Assembly: GCA_034509735.1 (NCBI GenBank)
Contig: JACGWO010000001.1
Span: 35,591,966-35,655,965 of the forward strand
Direction: 5' to 3'
Length of the DNA: 64,000 nt
Origin: Sesamum alatum
Lineage: Eukaryota; Streptophyta; Magnoliopsida; Lamiales; Pedaliaceae
Shown: positions 23,359 to 34,969 of the stretch, one piece after another
Position numbering within the stretch: the stretch's first letter is position 1
Layout: each line of letters starts with the position of its first letter
Notes under the pieces: model-generated
Databases searched by the model: none
Seen by the model: only the letters and a program-made list of their open reading frames with translations
Told to the model about the DNA's origin: nothing
Made by a program: the position numbers and the translations under genes

Positions 23359-25545
23359 GCGTTAGAATAGGTGACCAGAAAGCTAATAGTTTTGGCAATT
23401 TGTAACCTATCTTACAACTTGATGTTAATGTGATATTATTATGTGATGAATAAAATGAGTATTCGTCACCAATGGTAGATACTTTGTTGCTCTCATTTTA
23501 CATATGTTAAAACAGTGTTTTACTTATATCGCAACAAAGCCCACAGACCAAGGTTAACAACTCATGCAGTTGGGCCACGCATTGGATAGTGGTCATGAAA
23601 CCAACTGATTGACAGTTGGGTCTGAAACGTTCCAAGTCGAGGACCTCGAGACAGGGCATCGAGAGTCCTATTGAGACTTGCATCAAGAGTCGTGTTCATT
23701 GGATGAGTGTCGTGTTTCATCGGCGACAGGCGTGCAACGCCTCCACGATCTTGATGAGTTGGTCGACTGGGGTCGAACCGACTGGACTGACTCGCGGGGA
23801 TCATCATATGGAAGCCTTGGAGGCTTGGTCGGTATGATTGGATTTCTCCAATTCTGATAGTAGGGGAGTAGTCCTCAGACTTGAGGAACCATGGCAGTCG
23901 CGTACACAGGACGGCTGTTTCTTGGATCTGGCGAGAGGTGATCATTCTGTAAGATCATTATAAGCCTTGTCCAGTGCAGTCAGAATGTGTAGTGAGGACG
24001 GTGCATTCCAAGAAGAGGATCTGTCCCCTTTCAGTATGTGACAGAGGTATCTTCTATGAACTCGGAGACACGTTCATGCTGTTTAAAGTTGTGGCCACAG
24101 TGGTTGGTCGAACAGGGAATTGTTTCCTGTGTCGACGCAATGAAGCATGCGTAGTCTTGAGTATTAAGCATAGATGCCTTGTCAAGAATGGGAACCAACG
24201 CCCATTCCATACCTTAGACTAAGGCCGGGAGACGGTAGATGGAAGGACCGTACCCGTACGGAATCGGCGCCTAAATATTTACGCTAACATTCACCTAGTC
24301 TCAAGTGCCATGAACCGTTACTAGACAGCCACCCATGGTAACGGGCCCTTGTAGGGCACGGGCCCAAGTCTAGCTGAGGGTGAACCTAAAGGGTCACACA
24401 CAAATCACTGAGAAGGTTGAGAGATTGACTTGGAGTCAATCTTGAAGGATAAATAAGTAATTGGATTACTTAAGGGATAGTCCATTGGATGGACGGGCCG
24501 ATATTGTAACGGGCCCTCGTTTAATCTGTAAATTGGATTTATCGATTAAATATGAAAAATCGAGATGTTGGATCTTTTGATTGGATTAAAAGACCAACGG
24601 GAATAATTTAAGCGGATATTAAATTGGATCTATTTTGGGTTCGTCGTAATTGGATTACGATAAAACCCGGTCCGTTAAATTTTGACCCGAGAGGAAAATT
24701 AATTCCTATTTTGGAATAGGAAGAAGTTGAAATTCTTTCCATTTTTAAACATGGCCGACATGCTCCCCTGGAGGAAGCAAAATCAGCCATGTTTCATGCT
24801 AGGTGGTATGTTGACTTATCTCTTTTGGAAAGAGACAAATCAACTCCAATCAAGCTCTTCCCTTTTGGTATGATTTGATCATACCATAAATTTTGGTAGG
24901 CTTGATTTAAGAATTGATGGTGATGATTGAATGAATCTAGACATCCTTGGATGAACCTACACACATTCCAATAATCACATTAGTTATGTATATATATTAG
25001 AATATACAACACCAAGCAAAAAGTGATTCATTATTCATCTTTTTCTAGGAAAAAGAGAAGACAAAATCCCTCTCCTCTCTCTCAACTCCCGGCCCTCTCT
25101 CAGACTTGTGTTCTTCACTTGATTTTGAATCAAGAAGAAGAACAAAGTAAGTTTAAGAGAGCACTAGTTCATAGTGTTTTTCTCTTAAACCGGTTCATTC
25201 TTAAACCCGTTCTTTTCTAGCAAGAAGGACGTGTGTTTCTTCCGGTGTGTGTGGATCACCTTTGGAAATCCATACGTTTGGATTTCGTGATCATTCCGGA
25301 GAAGGAACAACGCAAGTAGCTGGGAGCATACGCTAAATTATCAAAGGTAACGGTTTATTACGCTTTGCTTGATTAATATACATCTATGCCCTATGTGTTT
25401 AAATATATGTTTCGAACGCACCGATTGAGCACCCAAGGGTACACCCCTTGGGATTCGTATTTTAAATTAGATTTGATTTAATTTACATATTTTCCTCGCT
25501 TTCTCGCTTCCGCTCGCGCTCCCGGGCGCATCCGCTTGTCCTTCA
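23359..25545 (+). repeat. 5' LTR of alpha (+)
   Basis: 2187 bp from about GCGTTAGAATAGG to CTTGTCCTTCA. The palindrome series, for example AAGTAAT/ATTACTT around TGG near 24453, runs from about 24416 to 25190. The AT-rich TATATATATTAG near 24990 is the likely TATA region. Confidence 0.92.
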
Positions 25546-25547
25546 AG

Positions 25548-25560
25548 TGGTATCAGAGCC
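25548..25560 (+). other. Primer binding site, alpha (+)
   Basis: TGGTATCAGAGCC, two bases after the 5' LTR. It is complementary to the 3' end of initiator methionine tRNA, the usual primer for plant copia elements. The inverted counterpart is at 57288-57300. Confidence 0.93.
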
Positions 25561-27247
25561 CGGTTCGATGTAAGGGGCATAGATCTATGTGTTTGGCATG
25601 ATCTACTTGCTTTTAATGGCTTTTATTGGCATGTTAGATTGATAAATATATGAGTAATATGATAATTCAATTATTGGATTTAATGGACTTTTGACATGCT
25701 TTATTTTGTTAGATTGGATCTAAAATTGCATGCTTATTTTCAGAATAATATTACTGTGATTGTGCTGAAAGAGTTTTGAAAAATAAAAAAAAAAATTGAT
25801 GGGGCCGGCAGTGGCCGAGCGCAGGCGCTGGGCTTCGACTAGCGCGCATGGACGCTGCGCATAGGCGCGCGCACTGTGCACAGCCGGCCGCTGCTGGCCG
25901 AGGCCAGCGCGGGGCACAGAGTGCACGCGCGCTGCCCTGTGCGTGCGGCCGGCCGCCAGCACAACGATTGTGCCGTTATTTGACTTTTTTCGGAAAATTT
26001 GGTTTTCTGTATTTTCTGCACAATATTCTGAAAATATATTAATTTTGAATTTTTTTTGGAATAATTGGATTACTCCTTGAATTAAATTTGCTTAATTAAT
26101 TTGGGATTAATACATGCATTGGATACATTGTTTAAAATGTCCATTAAATTTGAATTTTGCATATTATTTATATGTTTATACTTTTGTGAATGTTGGACAT
26201 CACTTGGGTATTTGGAATATCCATTGGTTATTTATGCATGATTACTTGGAATAATTGTGTTATGTGAGTTGATGGAATCAACATGGGATGATCACAAGAG
26301 CCTTAGACCTTATGTATGGATGAATGTATGATCATTTATTTTCTGTTGGGTGGGGCCTGCGTGCCTCTTGTTTTTTGGAACTATCATTCTCCCGTATTTT
26401 CAGCCTCATGATGTTTAAGGCTTGTTTTCTTTATTACTAATGTATTATTTTCACTTGTAATGAGAGTAGATAGGATTGGTGAGGTTTTAATTTTAACAAG
26501 CAATTGGAGTCGGAGACCCCAAGGAGAAGCATCAAGGCGTGAAACAAGAAGCACTTCAAGGCCCATTGGAATGACAATGGGTTTATTATTATTGTAATAA
26601 TTTAGGACCACCCTAGACAGACCATAGACTCACTGCGAGCTCAAGTGGGTCGCATAGGTTGGGCTTGTGATTATCCTAACAGGGGTATGCTATGTTTTAT
26701 GCATGCGCCGTTTTTTATTTATCGCTTTAAATATTGGATATTTATGCATGCTAAAACACCCATAATGTGATGAGGTCTCGGTCACACTTAAACTCTCATT
26801 TGGTTGGACCAAATTAAATATTAGGCCCAGAATGGACTTGGATCAAAATAGTATTTATGATCTGTCCGAGCCTTCCATCCATAGCAATGTGGTGAGGAAG
26901 CTACCACTACCCAAGTGTGGTCTCACGAGTCGTGGCACACTTGGACTAGGGGAAAGCTGCACCATTTGTTGTGAACAAAAAAACTGCGCTCGCTGTTTTC
27001 CTGTCTCACGAGTCGTGGGGGGCGACAGTTTGATGCATGATATTTGGTTGATGGGTTGGGCCTAACACTGAGTAACATGGTTCGCTTAGAGTCCTCGAAA
27101 CCATGCGAATAGGTGAGGCAAAATATCTTGGGAATCTCATTGGATGAGAATGGTATTGGATATCTCCCACGAGGTCCTTCTTCATGTGAATCGTAAAAAG
27201 TGGGGTATGGAGATTACGCTTGTGGATCCCATTGGATGAGAATGATA
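25561..27247 (+). other. Alpha leader with GC-rich block
   Basis: Long untranslated leader. A strongly GC-rich block occupies about 25800-25970 (GGGGCCGGCAGTGGCCGAGCGC... GCGGCCGGCCGCC), inside AT-rich sequence. The same architecture lies at 13820-13950 and 56785-57045. At 27230-27249 a 20-base piece of the leader (near 27136-27155) is repeated just before an LTR-end fragment. ORFs over the GC block are Ala/Arg-rich artefacts. Confidence 0.75.
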
Positions 27248-27322
27248 TTTGATTTAATTTACGTATTTTTTCTCGCTTTCTCGCTTCCGCTCGTGCTCCC
27301 CGACGGATCCGCTTGTCCTTCA
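27248..27322 (+). repeat. LTR 3'-end fragment inside the alpha leader/gag
   Basis: 75 bp reading TTTGATTTAATTTACG ... CTTGTCCTTCA, the last bases of an alpha LTR, fused directly to the middle of gag (GTTTATGCGGTTCCGG = VYAVPD). The gag start codon and roughly its first 100 codons, present at 55387 in the minus-strand copy, are absent here. Confidence 0.85.
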
Positions 27323-28250
27323 GTTTATGCGGTTCCGGATAGGCATATTAGATATGCCGGCCACAAAAGCATTCTTTGGCACAAGCTTACTGAAGGATCA
27401 TCTGTACAAAGTCATGGGTTAAGATGCTCTCCCTAGTGGAGAAACTCGAGGACATTAAAGTTGGGCTTTAACAATGACACGTACATTGACGTGATCCCTC
27501 CAGTCGCTTCCTCTGTCCTATGACCCGTTTGTTGTAAACTACAACATGAACGGGACTTGAGAAGTCTATTTATGAGTTGATCAACATGCTGGTCCAATAC
27601 GAGGCAACGACCCACAAGTTGGCATCGGCGGTATTGATAGGAGAGGCTTCAACCTCCAAGGCAAATGGCAAGAGGGTTGGACACTGGAAGAGGAAGAAGG
27701 GCAAAGGGAAGACGGTTGCGGCCCCTGCTCGCGCTTCGGGCTTCCCTGTTGCTCCGGTTGGACCGAGCAAAGGGAAAGGGAAGGCCCATGATTGTCAGCG
27801 GTCCAAGGCAAATGATGTCTGCATGCATTGCCAAGGGAAAGGGCATTGGAAGAGGGAGTGCCCACAACTCCTCTCCAACCCAAGTATGTTTGTGGTTGAA
27901 GTAAATATGATTACTAATTCTGCTTCATGGGTATTGGATACCGGGTGTGGTGCTCACATCTGTAATGATTTGCAGGCACTGCAAAGAAGCAGAAGGCTAA
28001 CCAAGGATGAGATGATCCTGAGGCTAGGCGATGGTAAGGCTGTTGCTGCGGAGGCCGTAGGATCACTAGAGTTAGCCATTAGTAGTCATGTTAGGATCGT
28101 ACTGAACGACTGTTTCTATGTACCTAGCATGATTAAAAACATTGTTTCCATTCCGGTCCTTGATAAGGAGGGATATGAATTTACCATCAATAAAAACGGT
28201 TTTTTCATTATCAAAGATGGTATTTCTCATCTGCTTGGTACAATTGGTCA
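27323..28250 (+). pseudogene. Alpha gag-protease, N-terminally deleted
   Basis: Resumes at VYAVPDRHIRYA and shifts frame several times before 27577. It then reads openly through MLVQYEATTHKLASAVLIGEA, a basic linker, the CCHC knuckle CMHCQGKGHWKREC and the retropepsin-type motif WVLDTGCGAHICND (catalytic Asp in DTG). It ends with FYVPSMIKNIVSIPVLDKEG. One extra A near 28237 (GGTACAATTGG versus GGTACATTGG in the minus copy) throws it out of frame into LVNGLYILQ. Confidence 0.92.
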
Positions 28251-29515
28251 ACGGTCTGTACATACTTCAACAGTCTAATTGGATTATGACTGCAGAACAC
28301 AAACGAAAATGTGATGATCATAATAACGCACAGATATGGCTTGCGAGGTTAGGTCATATCTCTAAAGATAGGATAAGAAGGTTGGTGGACTCAAAGAGTC
28401 TAGAAATAGACAATTTGGACAACCTACCGACCTGTGAATCCTGTCTGAAGGGAAAGATGACCAAGAAACCCTTTGTTGGACAAAGCACGCTAGCCAGTGG
28501 TCTGTTGGATTTGATCCATACGGATGTCTGTGGCCCACTAAATACTCAGGCTAGAGGTGGGTACTCGTATTTTATAACCTTTACCGATGATCACTCATGG
28601 TATGATTATGTTTACATGATGAGGTACAAGTCTGAAGCCTTTGGAAGGTTTAAGGAATACAGACTTGAAGTAGAGAACCAAACCGGTCGAAAGATCAAAG
28701 CCCTTCGGCCGGACCGAGGCAGAGAGTATTTAAGTGGTGAGTTTACTAATTATCTAAAAGAGAATGGGATTCTCTCTCAGTGGACCCCTCCTGGAACACC
28801 ACAACTTAATAGTATGTCTGAAACGAGGAATCGGACCTTGTTGGACATAGTCCGATCCATGATGAGTTTTACTGAACTTCCCCTTTCCTTCTGGGGATAT
28901 GCTCTTAAGACGGCGTCCAAAGTTTTGAACTTGGCGCCATCTAATACGGTATCCCAGACGCCATATGAGATCCGGCATGGCAAGCCTACCTCCTACAAAT
29001 ACTTGAAAGTGTGGGGTTGCCCCGCATATGTCAAGAGATTAGTGGGAGATAAACTGGACTCGAAGTCTAGTTTATGCAGGTTCATCGGCTATCCGAAAGA
29101 AACTGCGGGGTATTATTTCTGTGATCCCTCCGAGCAAAAGGTTTTTGTCTCGCGAAACGCAGTGTTCTTAGAAAAGGGTTTTCCATCGGATAGTCGACGC
29201 GATGAGGTACTCCTTGAAGAATCAAGTGAGGTACCCCATGAGGCGGCAGTGACATTTGAGCCAGTGCTTCCCACTGATATTGTTCCAGTCCTTCGTAGGT
29301 CGGCCAGAGTATCCCATGCACCTGATAGGTATGGATTTGTGGGCCTGACCGGTCAGTTGGATAATGATCCAAAGACATACGGAGAAGCGATGTCGGACAT
29401 CGATTCGGACAAGTGGCTTGAGGCCATGAAATCCGAGATGGACTCGATGGGTACAAACAAGGTTTGGGCCCTAGTAGATCCACCCAAAGGGGTTAAACCC
29501 GTAAGGTGGAAATGA
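28251..29515 (+). pseudogene. Alpha integrase region
   Basis: Integrates the element cDNA. Pre-integrase zinc motif IWLARLGHISKDR...CESCLKGK (28336-28460); the first H of the HHCC set is changed (WHARLGH in the other copy). The catalytic core shows DDE residues in IHTDVCGP (about 28517), RPDRGREY (about 28708) and SETRNRTLL (about 28817). A C-terminal conserved block reads LKVWGCPAYVKRL...RFIGYPKET. The linker to RT ends at a premature TGA (29513-29515) replacing a Trp codon (KPVRWK|WVYKRK). The open stretch is about 420 codons, the longest intact pol piece in this copy. Confidence 0.92.
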
Positions 29516-30300
29516 GTCTACAAACGTAAGCTTGGAGCTGACAGGGAGGTTACAACCTTCAAAGCCAGGCTTGTGGCGAAAGGTTACACTTAACGACCCG
29601 TGGTCGATTTTGAGAAAACCTATTCGCCCGTAGCAATGGCCAAGTCCATTCGGATACTGCTTGCCATAGCAACATGGTATGACTATGAAATATGGCAGAT
29701 GGACATGAAAGCGGCCTTCCTCAACGGTTTTGTAGAGGAAGAGATCTATATGGATCAGCCGGAAGGTTTAACAACTGTTGGAGAAGAGCAGAAGGTCTGC
29801 CGTCTCCAAAGGTCCATCTATGGCCTCAAACAAGCTTCCCGAAGCTGGAACATACGTTTTGATGAAGTCATACGGGGATATGATTTCATCAAGAACGAGT
29901 CAGATCCTTGTGTATACAAGAAGATCAGTAGGAGCTCAGTTGCATTTCTGGTGCTTTACGTGGATGATATCTTGCTCATTGGGAATGATGTTAAGATGTT
30001 AGGTACCACTAAAGCTTGGTTGTCAATGCAATTCTCCATGAAGATATGGGCGAGGCATCCTATATCCTTGGCATCAAGATCTATAGGGATAGATCTAGAA
30101 GGATGTTAGGAATGGCCCAGTCCTTGTATATTGAGAAAGTCTTGAAGAGATCAAAGATGGAGAACTGAAAACGAGGATTCCTTCCTCTGAGGCATGGAAT
30201 TAAGTTATCCAAGAAGCAGTCTCCTAAGACTGATGAGGAGTTTAAAAAGATGTTGGACATTCCCTATGCTTCAGCCGTAGGCAGCATACAGTATGCTGTT
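29516..30300 (+). pseudogene. Alpha reverse transcriptase
   Basis: Copia [27 protein letters not shown], then a stop (Gln to TAA near 29590), then VVDFEKTYSPVAMAKSIR, MDMKAAFLNGFVEEEIYMDQ, YGLKQASRSWNIRFDE and the catalytic YVDD at 29957-29968. A one-base deletion near 30042 (ATGAAGATATGG versus ATGAAGGATATGG) breaks the frame before the connection region. Confidence 0.92.
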
Positions 30301-30942
30301 CAGTGCACTAGACCTGAGGTGGCTTTCGCTTTGAGCGTAACTAGCCGATAACAGTCATGTGCCGGGGAGGCACACTGGAGTGCAGTCAAGACTATCCTAA
30401 AGTACATGAAAAGGACTAAGGACATGTTCTTGATCTACGGCGGTGGAGAGTTGATACTGGAAGGCTATAGCAACGCTAGCTTCCAGTCGGATAACGATGA
30501 TGCCAAGTCTCAGTCTGGTTATGTGTTCAGACTTAATGGTGGCGTGGTTGCTTGGAAGAGTTCCAAGCAGGCTACCACGGCGGACTCCACCATAGGGTCT
30601 GAAAACATAGCAGCTTCGGAAGCTGCTAAGGAGGCGGTTTGGATGAAGAGCTATATCCAAGAGTTGGGTGTAGTACCTAGCATCGCTGAGCCAGTGGTTA
30701 TCTTCTGCGATAACAACGGGGTTATAGCGCAAGTAAAGGAATTGAGATCTCATCACCGATCTAAGCATATTCTTAGATGCTACCATCTGCTCAGAGAGAT
30801 GGTTAGCAGGGGTGACGTTCGGATGGACCGAGTCAGCTACGCAGAAAACATAGCAGATTCACTTACTAAGCCCATGTCGCAAGTTGCCAATACTCAGCAT
30901 CTGGATAAGATGACTTTGACGTCAATGGGTGATTGGCTTTAG
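30301..30942 (+). pseudogene. Alpha RNase H
   Basis: RNase H degrades the RNA strand of the RNA/DNA hybrid. After CTRPEVAFALSVTSR and a stop near 30350, an open stretch covers LILEGYSNASFQS, AWKSSKQATTADSTIGSE, VVIFCDNNGVIAQ, HHRSKHILRCYHLLREM and IADSLTKPMS, ending GDWL*. The acidic position in DSTTESEY is altered (STIGSEN). It ends 14 bases before the LTR. Confidence 0.9.
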
Positions 30943-30956
30943 GTCGAGTGGGAGAT
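30943..30956 (+). other. Polypurine tract, alpha (+)
   Basis: GTCGAGTGGGAGAT directly before the 3' LTR; start point for plus-strand synthesis. Confidence 0.85.
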
Positions 30957-33180
30957 TGTTAGAATAGGTGACCAGAAAGCCAATAGGTTTGGCGATTTGT
31001 AACCTATTATACAACTCGATGTAAATGTAATATTATTATGTGATGAATAAATGAATATTTGTCACTTCTGATACTTACTTTGTTGCGCTCATTTCACATT
31101 TGTTAAAACGGTGTTTAACTTATATCGCAACAAAGCCCACAGACCATGGATAACAACTCGTGCAGTTGGGCCATGCATTGGATGGTGGTCATGAAACCAA
31201 CTGATTAAGAGTTGGGTCTGAAACGTTCCGAGTCGAGGACCTCGAGATAGGGCATCGAGAGTCCTATTGAGACTTGCATCAAGAGTCGTGTTCATTGGAT
31301 GAGTGCGTGTTTCATCGGCGACAGGCGTGGCAACGCCTCCACATGATCTTGAATGAGTTGGTCGACTGGGGTCGAACCGACTGGACTGACTCGCTGGGGA
31401 TCATCATATGGAAGCCTTGGAAGCTTGGTCGGTATGATTGGTTTTCCCCGGTTCCGATAGTACGGGAGTAATCCTAAGACTTGAGGAATCACGACAGTCG
31501 CGTGCACAGGACGGTTGTATCTTGGATCTGGCGAGAGGTGATCATTCTGTAAGATGATCATCATAAGCCTTGTCCAGTGCAGTCGGAATGTGTAGCGAGG
31601 ACGGTGGATTCCAAGAAGAGGATCCGTCCCCTGTCAGTATGTGACAGAGGTATCTCCTATGCACTCGGAGACACGTTCATGCTGTTTGAAGCTGTGGCCA
31701 CAGTGGTTGGTCGAACAGGGAATGGTTTCCTATGTCGACGCCATGAAGCATATGTGGTCTCGAGTATTAAGCATAGATGCCTAGTCAAGGATGGGAATCG
31801 ACGCCCAGTTCCATACCCTAGACTAAGACCGAGGATGGTAGACGGAAGGATAGTACCCGTACGGAATCGGCGCCTAAATGTTCACGCCAATTCACCTAGT
31901 CTCTAGTGCCATGGACCGTTGCTAGACGGCCACCAATGGTAATGGGCCCTTGTGGGACACGGGCCCAAGTCTAGCCGAGGGTGAACCTAAAGGATCACAC
32001 ACAAATCACCGAGGAGGTCGAGAGATCGACTTGGAGTCAATCTCGAAGGATAAATAAGTAATTGGATTACTTAAGGGAAAGTCCATTGGATGGACGGGCC
32101 GATATTGTATTGGGCCTTCGTTTAATCGATAAATTGGATTTTTGATTAAATATGAAAAGTTGAGACGTTGGATCTTTTAATTGGATTAAAAAATCAACGA
32201 GAAATAATTTAAATGGACATTAAATTGGATTAATGTTGGGTTCGTCGTAATTGGATTACGATATAACCCGGTCCGTTAAATTTTACCCGAGAGGAGAAAT
32301 AATTCCTATTTTGGAATAGGAAGAAGTTGGACTTCTTCCCTTAATTAAACATGGCCGAGATGTTCCCTTGGAGGAAGCAAAATCAGCCATGTTTCATGCT
32401 AGGTGGTATGTTGACTTATCTCATTTGGAAAGAGACAAATCAACTCCAATAAAGCTCTTCCCTTTTGGTATGCTTTGATCATATCATAAATTTTGGTAGG
32501 GTTGATTGAAGAATTGATGGTGATTGATTGGAATGAATCTAGAAATCCTTGGATGAACCTACACACATTCCAATAATCACATTAATTATGTATATATATT
32601 AGAATATACAACACCAAGCATAAGTGATTCATTATTTATCTTTTTCTAGAAAAAAAGAGAAGACAAAAATCCCTCTCCTCTCTCTCAATTCTCGGCCTCT
32701 CTCCCTCTCTCACGCTTGTGTTCTTCACTTGATTTTGAATCAAGAAGAAGAATAAAGTAAGTTTAAGAGAGCACTAATTCGTAGTGTTCTTCTCTTAAAT
32801 CGATTCCTTCTTAAACCCGTTCTTTTCTAGCAAGAAGAACGTGTGTTTTTTCTGGTGTGGTGTGGATCACCTTTGGAGAATCCATACGTTTTGATTTCGT
32901 GAGCATTCCGGAGAAGGAACAACGCTAGAAGCCGGGAGCATACGCTAAACAATCGAAGGTAAAAGTCTCCTTACGCTTTGATTGATTTATTGTATATATC
33001 TATGCCCAATGTGTTTTAAATATATGTTTTCAATATTTACACATTCTACATCGAACGCCCGGTTGAGCACCCAAGGGTACACCCCTTGGGATTCGTTTAT
33101 TTAAATTTGATTTATATTTACGCACTTTTCTTGCTTTCTCGCTTCCGCTCGCGCTCCCGGGCAGATCCGCTTGTCCTTCA
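30957..33180 (+). repeat. 3' LTR of alpha (+)
   Basis: 2224 bp, TGTTAGAATAGG to CTTGTCCTTCA. Carries the same palindrome series as the other alpha LTRs, e.g. 32055-32073 and 32081-32095 (arms GTCCAT/ATGGAC around TGG). Confidence 0.95.
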
Positions 33181-33677
33181 CTCTTGTACCCTTTGGGACA
33201 TGTCATGAGGAGTAAGCTTGATGATGCTACTTTAACATGTTATCTAATGGCCATGAATGATGCGGTCTGTCGAAACATGTCTAGGAATGCTGGCAAGGCA
33301 AAACTGACTGATGTGAGAGGCCGAGGAGAACTAAGTCGGTGATGTACTTATGTTCTATTGTCCATAGCTAGTGCTACCATGTTGAAAAATGTTTGACTAG
33401 TCACGAACGTAGAAACATATTTTAGAGGGTCAAGCATGCTCCATCTATTTATTGAGGGATCTAGAGATGCTTGATCGAGTATGACCACAAGGTTTGGGGT
33501 ACATAGCGAGTTTTTGAGTTGAAGAGTTATGTTAGTTTTGGTGATGACTTAATATAACTGTCCTCACATTTCTTTTTCTCGCTTGGTCACTTGTCTTATT
33601 CCCTGTGAAAGAGGGGATGAGAGATTAGAAATTTTGGATTGGAGAGCCTATGCCAAATACGTATGAGCGGGAGATAT
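33181..33677. other. Unassigned sequence, possible retroelement relic
   Basis: About 500 bp between the alpha 3' LTR and a possible LTR. Its first 120 bases are open in one frame (DDATLTCYLMAMNDAV), but I do not recognise them. The last bases (GAGCGGGAGAT) resemble a polypurine tract. No gene call is justified. Confidence 0.4.
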
Positions 33678-34174
33678 TGGATATACATCCATATTTACAG
33701 AGTTGGTAGTTTCATAAACTTAGTATTGAGATGAAAACAAATCTTGAATATACCATATCTGAGATAGATTTCGAGATCTCACAAGTTCATCTGGGATTAG
33801 GACTTCTCTTGTACACAGCTATAAATAGGGTGCTCTATGGATCCAAGAACAGACATTCATTCTACGTACATTCTCTCCAAACCTCTCCCAAGTATTCTCT
33901 CTTAGAGTATCACCAAAGTCCCTGAGGATTTAAAGCGTGTAAATTGGGTGGATAGCTGTGGTAGCAATCCACTTGGAGCGAGAAGAGGGTGCTCGTGACA
34001 AGGCTTGGCAAAAGGACGTGCTTGCAGATCCACGAGATGATAGGAAGGTTGTAGGCGAGCCACAAAGGTCTAGATTCATTGATTAATTCCGATGTGAGTT
34101 ATTATTGAGGTAATAATTGGAACCCTTTATGTGCAATGTGTATCAATTTGTGATACCTATGTATTTTATTTCCA
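33678..34174 (+). repeat. Possible LTR of an unidentified element
   Basis: Begins TGGATATACATCC right after a polypurine-like GAGCGGGAGAT, has TATAAATA at 33820-33827 followed by a C/T-rich leader (CATTCTCTCCAAACC), and could end at TTTCCA. The five bases on either side (GATAT, GCGTG) do not match, so the borders are uncertain. Confidence 0.4.
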
Positions 34175-34800
34175 GCGTGTATATATATAATATTAATTTA
34201 GATATCAACTAACAATGAGCTAATAATATTACTTATTAACCAATAGTCTAAGTAACAAATTATTAATCAACAACTAGTCTCCATAAAAATGACTGGCGTT
34301 TCCTAAGAGAAAGCCAAAAAAAAAAAAAAAAACAAAAAAAAACTAGAAAAAACAATACATATAAACGTGCACATGTTTGGTGAAGTCCGAAGTCTGCAGC
34401 ACCCAACATCTCTGTCTTTGTCCTCAACTAATACTGCGGAAATTTTAATTAGAGTGGTTTTAGTATTTTAACCAATCACGTAATAAGTATATATAATTTA
34501 TATAGAATTTGAAAAAAATGATTCATCACATATGTAGAAAGTGTATTGAGTATTGGGGCGGCGAAATTTAGTTTGAATAAGAATTTTGCACTGATCTTGC
34601 TACTGGAACTAAATTTCGTTTCTGATTAAACATGTTTCTAGTTGACCCTTTGTTGTTCATTTGATATCTATCCTTACCTCAACTACTCCTGTATCATATG
34701 TAGTCAACACTTAATTCAAATTAATTTAATAACGCATCCTCAGCCTGCATGTGACTTTCCTGTAACTGGATCTAAAAATATTAATTAAACTGAAAATAAA
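34175..34800. other. Intergenic DNA downstream of the FLA gene
   Basis: AT-rich, with an A-rich run near 34317-34345. I see no gene, repeat border or RNA gene in it. Confidence 0.5.
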
Positions 34801-34969
34801 TGCAGCAAAATGTAGAACATGAATGAATTCTTAAACTCAACCACAAATCTGAACAAAAGAAGAACAATTAAACAATATTTTGAACATCAAAGAGGATAGA
34901 ATACAAAAAAAAAAAAAAATGAGAAAGTCAAGAAGCAATAATTCAGCATATTTGCAGCTTTCATCCTGA
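34801..34969 (-). other. Probable 3' UTR region of the FLA gene
   Basis: Directly downstream of the stop on the minus strand, with a T-homopolymer on that strand (A-run at 34906-34919). No clear AATAAA could be placed, so the poly(A) site is unknown. Confidence 0.4.

Larger units (their letters stand above)
23359..33180 (+). mobile_element. Alpha copia retrotransposon, two LTRs (+)
   Basis: About 9.8 kb: long LTRs, primer site, 1.8-kb leader, gag-pol, polypurine tract. The long LTRs, long leader and protein sequence recall the Angela/BARE/Tork side of Ty1/copia, which is inference. The 5' LTR edge is irregular (GCGTTAGAATAGG) and I find no matching target duplication (TGGAA before, CTCTT after). 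Together with visibly different LTRs this suggests an old or recombinant copy. gag is damaged and pol has frameshifts and stops, so it is non-autonomous. Confidence 0.93.

Noticed and set aside
25720..26042. Ala/Arg-rich ORFs on both strands over the GC-rich leader block (also 13763-13960 and 56722-57129)
   Set aside because: GC-rich DNA lacks stop codons by composition. The frames are not conserved between copies.
33182..33480. Possible continuation of the RT fragment interrupted at 23358
   Set aside because: I could not align 33181 onward with the region expected after CARLDMYFVVGM, and no target duplication links the two sides of the alpha element.
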